Of a DNA stretch of 64,000 nucleotides, positions 11,295 through 21,147 are shown piece after piece. A program made the translations under genes and the position numbers. The notes under the pieces were generated by a model. The model worked only from the letters and a program-made list of their open reading frames with translations, had not been told where the DNA came from and ran no database searches. The stretch lies in assembly GCA_015680685.1 (NCBI GenBank), contig MNCI01015029.1, positions 256,741-320,740 of the forward strand, read 5' to 3'. Position 1 is the first letter of the stretch; every line of letters begins with the position of its first letter. The stretch is from Gnetum montanum. Lineage: Eukaryota; Streptophyta; Gnetopsida; Gnetales; Gnetaceae.

Positions 11295-11743
11295 GGACTT
11301 TGAACCTCCCCTTCTAGTGGTTGAGCTAGTTGGGGTGTTGACCTGGTTTGGTCCCATTGAGGGCGGTGATTCGACCCCAGACTTAACCGTTGAGAACAAT
11401 GGGGTCTGGTTTCGAGACGGGGCCTGCAAATTTTTGGCCTTCATATTAGACCATTTCAGGGTTGTGATTTGGTCCCACCTAGGCGAGGATGCGGCACAGA
11501 GCATCATCGAGGCCATGTTACCTGGTGCAGCAGAGGGTATTATAATATTTATGGATGATATTGATGAAGGGCCACTTGTCGCCGAGGGTGTTCCCCCCGT
11601 GGTCCAAAATCTACCCGTCCATTGACGCGTGTGTGGGACCAGCTGCCGCGGGGGCCTAACTATATCAACGACACATTATTTATAGCTGGCCACGCACAAA
11701 CCTTATTTCAAAATCCTCCTAGCTCAGTATACCGAGTAGAAAG
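11295..11743 (+). pseudogene. Exon 2 of the element B antisense gene: FCP1/NIF-like HAD region with altered catalytic motifs
   Basis: Follows the order of the FCP1/SCP (NIF) family. A beta-strand motif I reads LLVVELVGVL where active enzymes have DxDx(T/V). A middle block reads GVWFRDGACKFLAFI then RVVIWSHL, matching the family's R-P-x-x-x-x-F-L and V-x-[IV]-W-[ST]-[AS] region. A late block reads LTRVWDQL, then TLFIAGHAQTLFQNPPS, where active enzymes have a DDS in place of AGH and then NP. The phosphorylated Asp is Glu and the motif III Asp pair is missing, so activity is unlikely. The element C copy has the same changes. A one-base shift falls in the C-run 11593-11598. It could be a different fold that mimics this order; a profile search would settle it. 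Confidence 0.6.
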
Positions 11744-14700
11744 GTAATTTCATTTTAGATCTGGTTGTCCCTTTCTTTTTTTTTAATATTCAAATATTTG
11801 CTCTTGTTTTAACACATGCTTTCACCTTTCTGTAGGCCGAGAGTTACGAAAGAAGGGGCCTATGCAGGCGATGATGGGATTGCATTGGCACACACGGCTT
11901 TGGAGGTGTTTATGGTGGACCCCACTCTTTGCGGGGCTGTTTTGGCCCACACTAGTGGTGCCATGAAGCACTTCCATAAGAAATTTTCTAAGGCATTTGC
12001 ACAATGCACCACGCGTGGATGGTTGCATGCCGACTGGTCCCCTAATGGGCCAATTTTTCCATCCGCTTCTGATCTAGGTGAAACCTCCAAATCTAACATG
12101 GAGAGTACGTGGCAATGTTCTCTAGATGTCGTGATGTGTTTGTTCAATCACTGAGTGTTAAACTAATGCGAGGGCTTTGGATTTGTTTCTACAGCTGGCA
12201 CTTCCTCTGGCGGGGATTCTGTTGTTACTGGGCGGACTGAAGCAACTCTTTCTATGAAATTCGATGAAATTGTTGCCACCTAGAAGTGGTTACAAGTAAA
12301 AGCTCTGCCATCCATTATTGCCTATTTAGAACATGCCGACCTCATGGCGCTCTTGGCGGCCCCTAGCCCGAACGTGTCTATAGCGGAGATGATCGGGATC
12401 GTGGATTCGTTTGACAGATCTGTTTCTCGTTATAGCACTCGTATTAAGGGCGTTAAGATAATTTTTGAATTATCATCCCAATTTTTTGTGGATTTGTTTG
12501 GCATGCCTACAAGTGGTGTAAAGATTGTTTTAGATAGGATGCACAAAGAAATTCAGACGATCCGCGCTTTAGAGGATTGGTTACGGGTGACAAAGGGCGT
12601 CAAAGGATTTCCAATGCAGAGGAGGATGAAAGTTGAGGAAGTCAACGAGCTCTAACCCTTATTTCGGGCGTGTCTGTTTCTGAAGACCCTATCGCAGGTT
12701 AAGAGTCTCGGGGTTGAAGTAGTGCGAGTCGTTCATACTATTCTAGAGGCTGGCGTGCGCTACAATTGGGCTGAATTCTTAGTATCGGGCATGACTAAAG
12801 AGATAGCGTGGCTACGTTCGAACATAGACGCTTAGTCCCATTTCACCTTTGCCTTTTTTTCCAGTTATGTTCGTCGCTTGGCAGAATTTTTAGTGGTTCG
12901 TGGGGAGGACAGATATGTTTTGCGCGATAGGAATTAGTTATCTCGCCCCTGGGTAAACCACCTATTTGACACGGCTAAGTCCCAAGACACCCCAAGGGAA
13001 TTGATGAATCCCTTAAAATCACTACGGGTGGATCGTCTGGTGCCTCTCTCCATACGCGCGACAATGTAGGGTTGGAACCAGACGAAATGTCCTACACTAC
13101 CAAAAAGGCAGAGCGGGTAGTCAAGGACACAATAGGCAAAGCGAAATCGAAGTTGGCGAAGCGTGACCGCGCAGTTGAGGAGACCAGTGAGGTTGAATTG
13201 CCCAAAGTAAAGTGGATTCGGTTTAAAATACCTGGTAAACCTCTCATTTTCTTTACTTCACTTATCTTACAAATAGTTTTAACGGTTTATGGTTGTATGC
13301 GGCTAACTTCATCTGTTTTGTGTTGAGAAGTCAAGAGACATGATTTGCAGACTATACCTAAGGATGAGGAGTTGATTGACCCAACGGGAGGGACTAAAGT
13401 GCTGGGGGAAGGAACTGGAAATACTGAACCGCTAGATGATCAGGCGGAAACTGAAGAGATGTTCAGTAATTTTCTCACAGGCAACTTGGACCTTGGAGCC
13501 CCTCCCACATCAGAGGAGATTAGAGGAAATGGTATGTATCATTACTTAATTGTATAGCCTAATATATTTTTATCTCATTGTGGATTTTTCATTTGACTCA
13601 GAGGCGAGCGAGACCATCCCTGAGAAGGAGCCAGAGATCCCCCCTGAAGTGCCGCCAAAGGTCAGCACGTCACGCCCTGATGGACCTTTTACTTGGATGG
13701 AAATGCCAAGTAAAAGGGATTTCGTAGCTGGTGTGGCCAAGGAGGTCATTGAGCGAATTGAAGGGATTCATCCTGAAATAGGTATGGGAACATCCAAAGA
13801 TCCTTACTATGTTAGAGTTTGATTCTCGATTTTTGTCTGTTCTAACGTTTGTCTTTTCCCTATTGATAGGTGCCCAACTGAGGTGGGATCCGTCTGAGAC
13901 TGTCAACATGGAGAGTTTGCCAACACTTTCCCCAGAAATTGAACAAGTGCCCAGACCCATTTACGAAGAGGTAGCAGAGGGCTTTGTTCACAATGCTAAG
14001 GCAGTATGGACGTGTAGGCGATCCATTGAGCATTTGTGGCTCTAGATTCAGGCGAAAGAGAAAGAGGTTTCTGAACTAACGGTGGAATGTGGCGATCTGA
14101 AGGCCTGGTATGAATTTTCCGCAGCCAGATTAGACAATGATCGCTCTTGACGAACCTCCAAGGTCACGTATACGAGGTATTGGAACCTACTCAATCGTCA
14201 TGCAGGATTGATATGGAGACTAGGGGAGCGCAGGGCTCAAATCGAATTGCTGAACACCAAATGCCACGACTGGAAGGCTTTCGCCTCCAAAGTACGCAAA
14301 TGGGGGCAAGATGAGAAGAACCACAAGCACCAGTATAAGAAGTCGCTAAATGAAGTGTCTATTGAGAAGCGACAGTTTGAAATGTTTGTGGAAGGCCTTG
14401 GTCTGTGCTCCGCCTTTGACACGTTCGCCCAAAACACAATTGTAGAGATGGAATCCCCTAAATGGTGGATAACAATTGCTTCCGGGGAGGTGTCAGTGGG
14501 GGAGTTCCCTTTGAAACGTCCCACCTGGTCAGATGTTGACAAGGGAAAGGCTCTAGCAGATGTTGACTTGGGTCTCGACGGGATAGATTGGGCAAGTATT
14601 CCCGAGGAGGAAATCCTGCGGCGACTCAAATTCGGCTTGGGGGGATCTCCTATGGTAAGCATTTCATCTTTATGAAGTTAGTTGATTGAATAATATTTGA

Positions 14701-14856
14701 AATTTTGACATTCGCTTATTCTCGTGTTCGTTATTTCTTTTTTGGTCTTTTCAGGATGAAGGTGGCGGAGACTCTGAAGGAGCTGGCCCCAGTGGAGCAG
14801 AGGCCTCTGATGCTGGCGGGTCCAAGGGGGAGGATCGTCATGTCCCAGATGTTTAG

Positions 14857-15217
14857 CATTTTAGCTCTTAAGTTGTTTTGCTTTTTTTTTTGTTTTTCGG
14901 CTCAGATTTACACTGGAACATTAACTTGAAGATTGTGGAATGAACAGAGATGGTTGATTATATGTAATAACTATATAAATATTTTTTGTTGATTTTGAGT
15001 TTATCATGAGATAGACATGTAAAAATGTTTTGGTTTGTTTTCTGTTTTAAGTGTATTACTGAAATGTGATTATAAAAGTAGAGCGAAAGGCATGTACTAG
15101 TTTATGGCCATTTCGGGCCCCATGCGTAATCGGGAAATGTTTTGGAGGACGTGGATAGATTTCTCGGTCAACCGACCATTGCTGATCATGGCTAATTTTA
15201 TGTCTTTGTGGACATGA
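14857..15217. other. 3' region of the antisense gene, no further coding seen
   Basis: AT-rich stretch after the antisense stop codon at 14854-14856, running to array 1. No clear AATAAA signal; TATAAATATTT near 14971 is the closest. On the sense strand it lies beyond the protease stop. Confidence 0.5.
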
Positions 15218-15435
15218 TAGTTTAGTGTCATTTTGGACTGGGAGTGGTATTTAATTATTTTTCATATTTTATCGTAGTTTAGTGTCATTTCGGACTTGTT
15301 ATAGTTTAACGTCATTTCGAACTTGTTATAGTTTAACGTCATTTCGGACCTTTTGTAGTTTAACGTCATTTCGGACTTTTTGTAGTTTAACGTCATTTCG
15401 GAATTTTTGAAAGTTTAATGTCATTTCAGACTATG
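15218..15435 (-). repeat. Array 1 of element B (after protease), about 27-bp units
   Basis: TAGTTTA(A/G)(C/T)GTCATTTCGGAC units start at 15218, 15276, 15302, 15329, 15356, 15383 and about 15411, with a 27-base period in the regular part. Sense strand core is GACGTTAAACTA. It lies between the antisense gene's 3' end and the protease stop. Confidence 0.9.
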
Positions 15436-15445
15436 AGTGATAGTA

Positions 15446-16570
15446 TCATTTCAGCAATTTTTTGATTTTTTTCATTTTAATGTTAGACAATGTTTCAACA
15501 GGTATGATCCGGTATTCAGCGTCCCCTTCGCTGATTACATTAAACGGTAATTCAGCCCAAGGGACTTCTGATGGAATGTATCTTGTGTTAGCATTTTCAG
15601 ATATTTCAGTGTCTGTAGGGAGCTCTATATTAGCTTCTACTTGAGGAGGTACAGGCGTTTTTGTTTGAGGAGGTTTTTGTTCCCTGTCGGAAGATTTACC
15701 GCTTACCAATGGTTGCGGATTCTCGTTATTTTTGCTAGGTTTTTCAAGTTCGACTTCCGAGCCTTGGTCCATGTCAATATGTGACGAGATAATAGGAGTA
15801 GCTGCTTCACCGTGTATGATAATTTCTATGCCCTCATAAGGCAGGTGAATTTCCTGATGTATGGGAGAAGAGACAGCTCTTAGTTGGGCTAGCCAGGGTC
15901 TTCCCAATATTAGGTTGAATCCCAGCATCTCCTCCACTACTAGGAAGTCAGCAGACGTTGAGAATTGATCTCCTGCTATGAAGTTTAAGGTTATTGTGCC
16001 TTTCACCATCATGTGTGACCCACTGAATGACCTTAAACATGCAGTTGTTGTTGGTTTAAGTAGCTCAGTAAGTCCTAGTTGTTCAATGATGTGGTACGGC
16101 ACAACGTTTGTCACAGCTCCATCATCTACATGGACCCTGTGTATTTTAAACCAATTTATACATATTTTTATAAACATGGGGGCTGTTGTTACCTCCCCTA
16201 TTTTCTTATCCACCTTGAAGTTGTCATCATGAAAACTTAGTGGCTTAGGAGTAGTCCCGGGGGGTGAGAACATCACCGCATGGATGGAGGGTTCGTTTGG
16301 GGGTAAGTCCTCACTTACCGGGGTTGACGTTAACATGCGTACTAGAGCTTCCCGATGCGTTTGAGATGTTAGGACTAAATCATACAAGCTCAATGAAGTG
16401 TTCTTTTGTTTTAATGCTTGAGTAACTTGTGTCAAGGCGGCTGCAAAGTTTTCACTATTGGGGGTGTTTCTATCGATGCTGACTGGGTCCATCGGACCCA
16501 ACAGTTTTATCTCTTGTTTTGTTGGCTGTCGCTTTAGATGATTCGTGTCTTTTCGACAACTCACCTTCAT
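15446..16570 (-). pseudogene. Element B protease region
   Basis: Retropepsin-type aspartic protease that would cleave the polyprotein. The active site reads VHVDDGAVTNVVP near 16110-16130, with Asp-Gly-Ala kept as in plant gypsy proteases. Flap and C-terminal strand follow as VKGTITLNF and LGFNLILGRPWLAQL. Upstream is a conserved linker (SLYDLVLTSQTHREALVRML) also present in element C at 51,370-51,470. The frame is open for 374 codons to a stop beside array 1. RT does not follow; it resumes only 5.6 kb further on, past the antisense gene. This block is open, but the gag upstream is broken. Confidence 0.85.
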
Positions 16571-19518
16571 TGCCTATGCCTAGTTGATCGTTAGATGATG
16601 ACATGGGTACAGAGTTTAGGGGAGTGGGCTTCGGTGCCCCCAGAGCTAGCTGTTGGCGCTCTTTCTCCAAACGTTCTCATGTAAGCCTATCTGCCAGGCG
16701 TTCTTGTGTGTCACGCGGAGGTGGAGTTGACCTCAGAGTCTGGGATTGCCCAGGAACCTTTACGACGTAGGGAGCTGGATGGGGCTGTGCGTACGATTGG
16801 GCAGGAGTTTGTGCAGGTAGCCTGATGACGTACGGGGTTGGTCTTGGTAGAGGCTGAGCCTCTATCGTTGTAATGGCAGGTGGTACTCAGACTACGAAAG
16901 GGGTGGGACGAGCATGAGGGGTTGGTGTACCTACGGGGTTAGCCTGAGGGATGCGCACTACGTATGGTTGTTGGCGTGTCATGACGTTAGAGGTAGGCAC
17001 GGTGGAGGGCACTCGGATTACGAACGGCCGCTGTGGATTGTGAGGTGATTGAGGTGCAGAGTTAGTGGGGGGAATCTGAACCACGAATGGTTTGTTAGAT
17101 GTTTCTTGTTTTTTTTAGGATAGACGGTGTTGATGCGGGGTGTGCAGGAGTCATCATCACAATAGATTGAGGTAATTACGTACGGTGTCTCTTTAGCGTT
17201 CAAGGGGTCTTTATACACCCCCATGGTCTGGTTTTGCGGTTGGACGGGGTTAGCCCCGTCGAAGGTGATCTTGCCATCATCAATCATCCTCTTGATGTCC
17301 TGCTTCAGGGTGAAGCAGTAATCCGTTCCATGCCCGTTGCGTTGGTGATAGTCGTAGAAGCGATCCATCCTGAATCCTTTGGGCACGGGCGGCTCATTCG
17401 GTGTTGCCAAGCTTGGGTTCTATACGAGTTGACAGAACCAGTCATGTCTTTGGATAGCTGCTGGGGACAATTGCTTATGTTGCTTCAATCCAACCTTTAA
17501 AAGTTGATCAAAGAGCTGGGATGGCTTCATCGGTAAAGGCGTGTACTGAGAGGGTTCCTTCTTCTCAAAGTTACGCGTCCGATTCATCGGGTTTTGTGAT
17601 GATGATTCCGAGGCTGTTGTGGGAGTGGGCTGATAGTAGTTAGTGGGGGGAATGGGTGGTTTGTATTGATGCGTAGTGTTTGTTTGCTGTGCCCCCGCTA
17701 TTGCTGCTATAGTTGCCTTGGCCTTTTCTTTGTCTTTCTTAGCGTGTTCGTTTCTGAAAGTCTGGTACGCAGGGTCGTTGCTGTTTTGAGCAGCTTCCTC
17801 TATGTTTTTGATTTGTTCAAATGCTTGATTCAGATCGCGTGCATTGAGGTAATACAATTTGGACTTGAAGAAGTCATTGACAGCCCCTTTCAGTATCGTG
17901 AGCAGATAGGTTTGAGAGATTGGGTCGTGCAACTCATTGAGAGCTGCGCTCCATCTCTGAATGAACTTCTACACTGGTTCGAGCAGTGCCTGCTTGATCT
18001 GCATGAGGCTGTCCATTGTCGCTTCGGGTTTCAAGTTATACTTGAACCTGGTCACAAAATGGCGTAGAAGATCGTTTAGGGAAAGGATGGAATTCCTGGG
18101 CAAGGCCCGGTACCAGTCAAGTGCCCTTCCTATGAGGGACATGGGGAATACTCATAGTATTGAGTGGGGCCATGCCTGAAGGAGTGCACACTCTAATCTA
18201 AACGTGATGAGGTGGGCGTTGGGGTCTATCTCCCCGTTATACTTAGTCAGCGTTGGGAGGGGGAAACCCTTGGGCAAAATCAATGGCTGGATAGAGGAGC
18301 TGATAGGGTCATCATTGTAGAAATCTACTACTCTCAGCTCTTCATCATCGACGGTTTTGAGGCGTTTTACCTCATCTCTCAATTCTTGCATCAATTTTTT
18401 AGCGTCCGCCCAATCTTGGACACTCGGTGAAGCTACAGGTTGGGGGTGCGAGGCTGCATACCAACTAGATTGCTAGGTCACGGGTTGGAAAGCCAAAGGT
18501 TGGGTGATTGGCGGTTGTGCCTGGGGGTAATTAACGGCGGGGAGTGCTAAGGTTGAGATGTTAAGAGGAAAATGTTGTGGTTGTTGTTGTTGTTGCAGCT
18601 AGGGCTATGCTTGAGGAGCAGTAATCAGGGGAATTGCGTGGGGTGGGATGTGGTGATGAGGAATTTGATATGATGATGCCCCCCTTGCTGGCCATTGTCC
18701 CGCTATGTTGTATGCGGGGACTCCCTGTTGGGCTGGGACTGCTTGGGGAGCTGTATGCGTCTGGATATGGGGTATGGAGTGAGCTGATGTAAACGCGGGG
18801 ATCACATGTGGCATCCCAATTACGCGAGGTGGGAACGTTGGTCCCATGTCATCATGAGGAGGCGGTGCTTGTGAGGACGGGCCCGCAGCTGTATTAGGGG
18901 TAACTGTTATAACGAAGGTGTGAGGTTGGGAATCGCTCGGGAGTGGAATGTGTACGAGTGCTGGCATTTTCGATCGTGGCATCTGAACTTGGGCGAGTCT
19001 AGTGTGTTGTATGGACAAGGCTTCCCCTGTCCCAGGATGGAAGATGGGGTTCATCTGTGCTTGGGGGCTCAAGGTGTGGTATGAGTCTCCCTGCTCAGAT
19101 TGGGCAGCGAACTCATCTTCTTCCCCTGGCTAAGGCTCCAGCGCGAGTTGGTCCAATGACTGGCTCCTGTGCAGAAGGATATGGGTAAAGAGCTCCGAGA
19201 ATTGTTCTGGAATGGGGATTACGTCGTATGGGGAAGGGATGAACTCATGTCCTCCCCTGTAAAAGAGTTCGAATTGTCTCTTCACTTCGATTTCGGCCCG
19301 ATCCACTGCCAGGCCGACTTGTATCTTAATGCAGATGAAGTTATACTCATCTTGGGTTATAACGTTAGCAGCTGATCTCTCCCTTGTAACCTCAAAGACC
19401 GACGGGGCCCCATTGTGGATTGCCCTCCCAAATGTGGTGTGACAGACTAGTGGGCAGCCATGGTGTCTGAGATGTTAACGTCCTGGGTAGTGGAAGCAGT
19501 GGTGTTTACGGGATTCAT
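16571..19518 (-). pseudogene. gag: Element B gag remnant
   Basis: ATG at 19518 is chosen by alignment with element A (both reach RSLRLQG). The order is: N-terminal block (to about 19100), a long Pro/Gln/His-rich stretch (19072-18480), capsid (18394-17933) with LTKYNGEIDPNAHL, GRALDWYRALP and ILKGAVNDFFKSKLYYLN, then a Lys-rich linker and a zinc knuckle near 17307-17368 reading YDYHQRNGHGTDYC, with the first Cys changed to Tyr. A Pro-rich segment with repeated PYVVRIP-type phrases spans 17084-16750. Stops and shifts break it in several places. It is about 70-75% alike to element A gag by eye in the capsid. Confidence 0.88.
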
Positions 19519-19549
19519 GATGATAAACTGTGTATGTAAAACTATTTGA

Positions 19550-19795
19550 GTGTATGCGGCCGGCGTAGACGAACCTGTAGCGTAACTGTGTAGCGTAGAT
19601 GCTGGCGTAAGTTAGCAGCGTAGATGCTGGCGTAACTGTGCAGTGTAGACGCTGGCATAGGTTAGCAGCGTAGACGCTAGGGCACGTGTGCAGCGTAGAC
19701 ACTGGAAGGTTGATAGCGTAGACGCTGAGAGTCAGGGGTTTGAACAGGGCGGCGAAAATGCTGATGAGCGTAGACGTTGGGAAGCGTACAGTCAA
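19550..19795. repeat. GCGTAGACGCTGG array in element B leader
   Basis: Repeats of GCGTAGACGCTGGCGTAA and relatives, roughly 25-33 bases apart, between the primer site and gag. This is the same motif family as the U3 and antisense intron arrays of this element. Confidence 0.8.
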
Positions 19796-19810
19796 CTTGT
19801 TCAAGTGGAG

Positions 19811-19830
19811 GCCCTCCTTCTAGCGCCAAT
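19811..19830 (-). other. Primer binding site of element B
   Basis: Minus strand TTGGCGCTAGAAGGAGGGCC, three bases from the 5' LTR end (TACA). The tRNA primer is not identified. Confidence 0.8.
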
Positions 19831-19833
19831 TTC

Positions 19834-21142
19834 TGTACCGCCCGAAATCGTCGGTCCCCGGCTGGAAAGAAAAACAAAGACCGCGGGATCGTGGGACAAG
19901 CACAGATGACCCTACCTTCTCCTGAGGGTGAGCTGGAATGCACGAAGGTAGGGCACCTTGGGTGGTCCGTGCGCAGATCAGACAAGGATTTCCCCAAGCA
20001 CCACCGAAGTGTTATACACTGGGTTATACGTAAACTGTGTAACGGGCGTAAAACTGAGTGAACAGTGAAAACATGGCGTAAACAAAGTGTGGACAGCGTA
20101 ACAGCGTAAACGGGGCGTATACAGCGTAAACAGTGTGAACAGGGTGTAGACAGCTTAAACAAAGCGTAAAGCGTAAATAGGGTTTAACCAGGGTGTAAAG
20201 TGTGAGCAGCGTAAACAGAGCGTAGACATCGTAAAGCGTAAACGAGCGTAAGCAGCGTAAACGAGCGTAAACAAGTTTAAACGGTGTAGACAAATGTAAA
20301 TAGCGTAAACAATGTGAGCGTAAACAGAATGTAAACTGTAACAATGATGCTCTAAGAACAGAGTTTTCGAGGTACCGGTCTTAACGCAGTTGTGCGTGTA
20401 CACAAGGTGGACGTAAAGCCCCGGTGGGTGTAGGGAGGCGGCTGGTTCACACGGTAGGCGGAGCATAGAGACTATGCTCAGTGTATAGGACTTCCAGCGT
20501 GTGAGGGTTTCAAGCTCTGGTTTTACAGCGTAATTACTCTGGGTCTGCTCTGGTAAATTTTTGTCGACCTTGAAAACGTGGAAAACTGGGCTTTTTATAG
20601 GGGAAGGGTTATCGGGAAAATCGGGTTGGGAGACACGTGGCGTGTCGACCGGGCATGTACATTTTAGAAATATGGTATACGCTGGGCGTATACGCTACAT
20701 CAGGCTAGCGTATACGCTAGGCGTATACGCTAGACTTGCTGGGCGTGTGAACTTGGATGGGCGCTGGCGTATACGCTGGGCCTATACGCTGATGGATGCT
20801 GGCGCATACGCTGGGCATATACACTGATGGACGGTGGCGTATATGCCAGGCGTATACGTTGATGAATGTTGGCTGCCGACTTGCTTCAATTCTTGCTCCT
20901 GTTGCACCTGCTGCATGAGGCGTGTATGCTGGGCGTCGGGCGTATATGCTGGTCGTAGACGTCGGGCGTATACGCTGGTGGATGCTAGCGTATACGCTGG
21001 GCGTAACACTTGATAAAAACCAAGTGTTTCGATCCTCAAAATTGCCATGTGTGACTCCAAATGTAGCCAAGGTCATCTGAGGGTCACGGGGACCTGCTTC
21101 TTGCCGGACAAGTGCCAAACTCGAAATTTTTGTGGTGTTTCA
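19834..21142 (-). repeat. Element B 5' LTR
   Basis: 1,309 bases from TGTACCGCCCGAAATCG to GGTGTTTCA. In the sense direction: U3 with a cluster of GCGTATACGC palindromes (about 20675-21010), TATA box TATAAAAAG (20591-20599), then R/U5 with a GCGTAAACA-type array (20040-20345). It differs from the 3' LTR mainly by extra palindrome units. Confidence 0.93.
20591..20599 (-). promoter_or_regulatory. TATA box of the element B 5' LTR
   Basis: CTATAAAAAGCCC on the minus strand. It sets the U3/R boundary near 20565-20570 and drives the sense transcript. It is kept in the 3' LTR at 4455-4463. Confidence 0.7.
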
Positions 21143-21147
21143 ATGGT
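21143..21147. repeat. Target site duplication of element B, right copy (ATGGT)
   Basis: Matches 3705-3709 exactly. Here the interrupted element A LTR resumes. Confidence 0.9.

Larger units (their letters stand above)
10446..14856 (+). pseudogene. Element B antisense gene: eight exons, FCP1-like region, plant-transposon-type domain, coiled coil, acidic tail
   Basis: Exons by GT-AG sites and frame: 10446-10576, 11295-11743, 11836-12104, 12195-13234, 13331-13531, 13602-13781, 13870-14654, 14755-14856, about 1,050 codons. Phases join correctly except for two one-base shifts, at the C-run 11593-11598 and between about 12940 and 13070. Exon 1 is short and basic. Exons 2-3 resemble an FCP1/SCP phosphatase fold with altered catalytic motifs. 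Exon 4 has FFVDLFGMPTSG and GVRYNWAEFLV, resembling the plant transposon protein (Athila ORF3-like) domain. Exon 7 starts with QLRWDPSETV and runs into a charged helical region; exon 8 is Gly/Ser/acidic and ends PDV. In-frame stops at 12281, 12653, 12833, 12935, 14043 and 14148 break it. Element C has the same gene at the same place. Its role is unknown. Confidence is high for the gene and moderate for the domain names. Confidence 0.85.
3710..21142 (-). mobile_element. Element B: complete 17.4-kb Tat-like Ty3/gypsy retrotransposon with an antisense gene
   Basis: Bounded by LTRs (3710-4800 and 19834-21142) and an ATGGT duplication. Minus-strand order: 5' LTR, primer site, GCGTA leader array, gag, protease, [array 1, antisense gene, array 2], RT, RNase H, second RNase H, integrase, array 3, polypurine tract, 3' LTR. 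A second RNase H domain after RT-RNase H and no chromodomain fit the Tat clade. The antisense gene between protease and RT is not part of any standard plant gypsy layout that I know. The LTRs differ at roughly one base in ten over their first 250 bases (counted by eye), so this is not a recent insertion. Confidence 0.9.

Noticed and set aside
11284-11625. A host phosphatase gene exon captured once by the element
   Set aside because: The same exon set with the same altered motifs occurs in element C, so it is a family gene, not a single capture.
19677-20466. Open frames with repeated LFTLYTL/VYAVYA phrases in element B LTRs (also 3852-4267)
   Set aside because: Translations of the GCGTAAACA array. 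They lie in LTR sequence and have low complexity.
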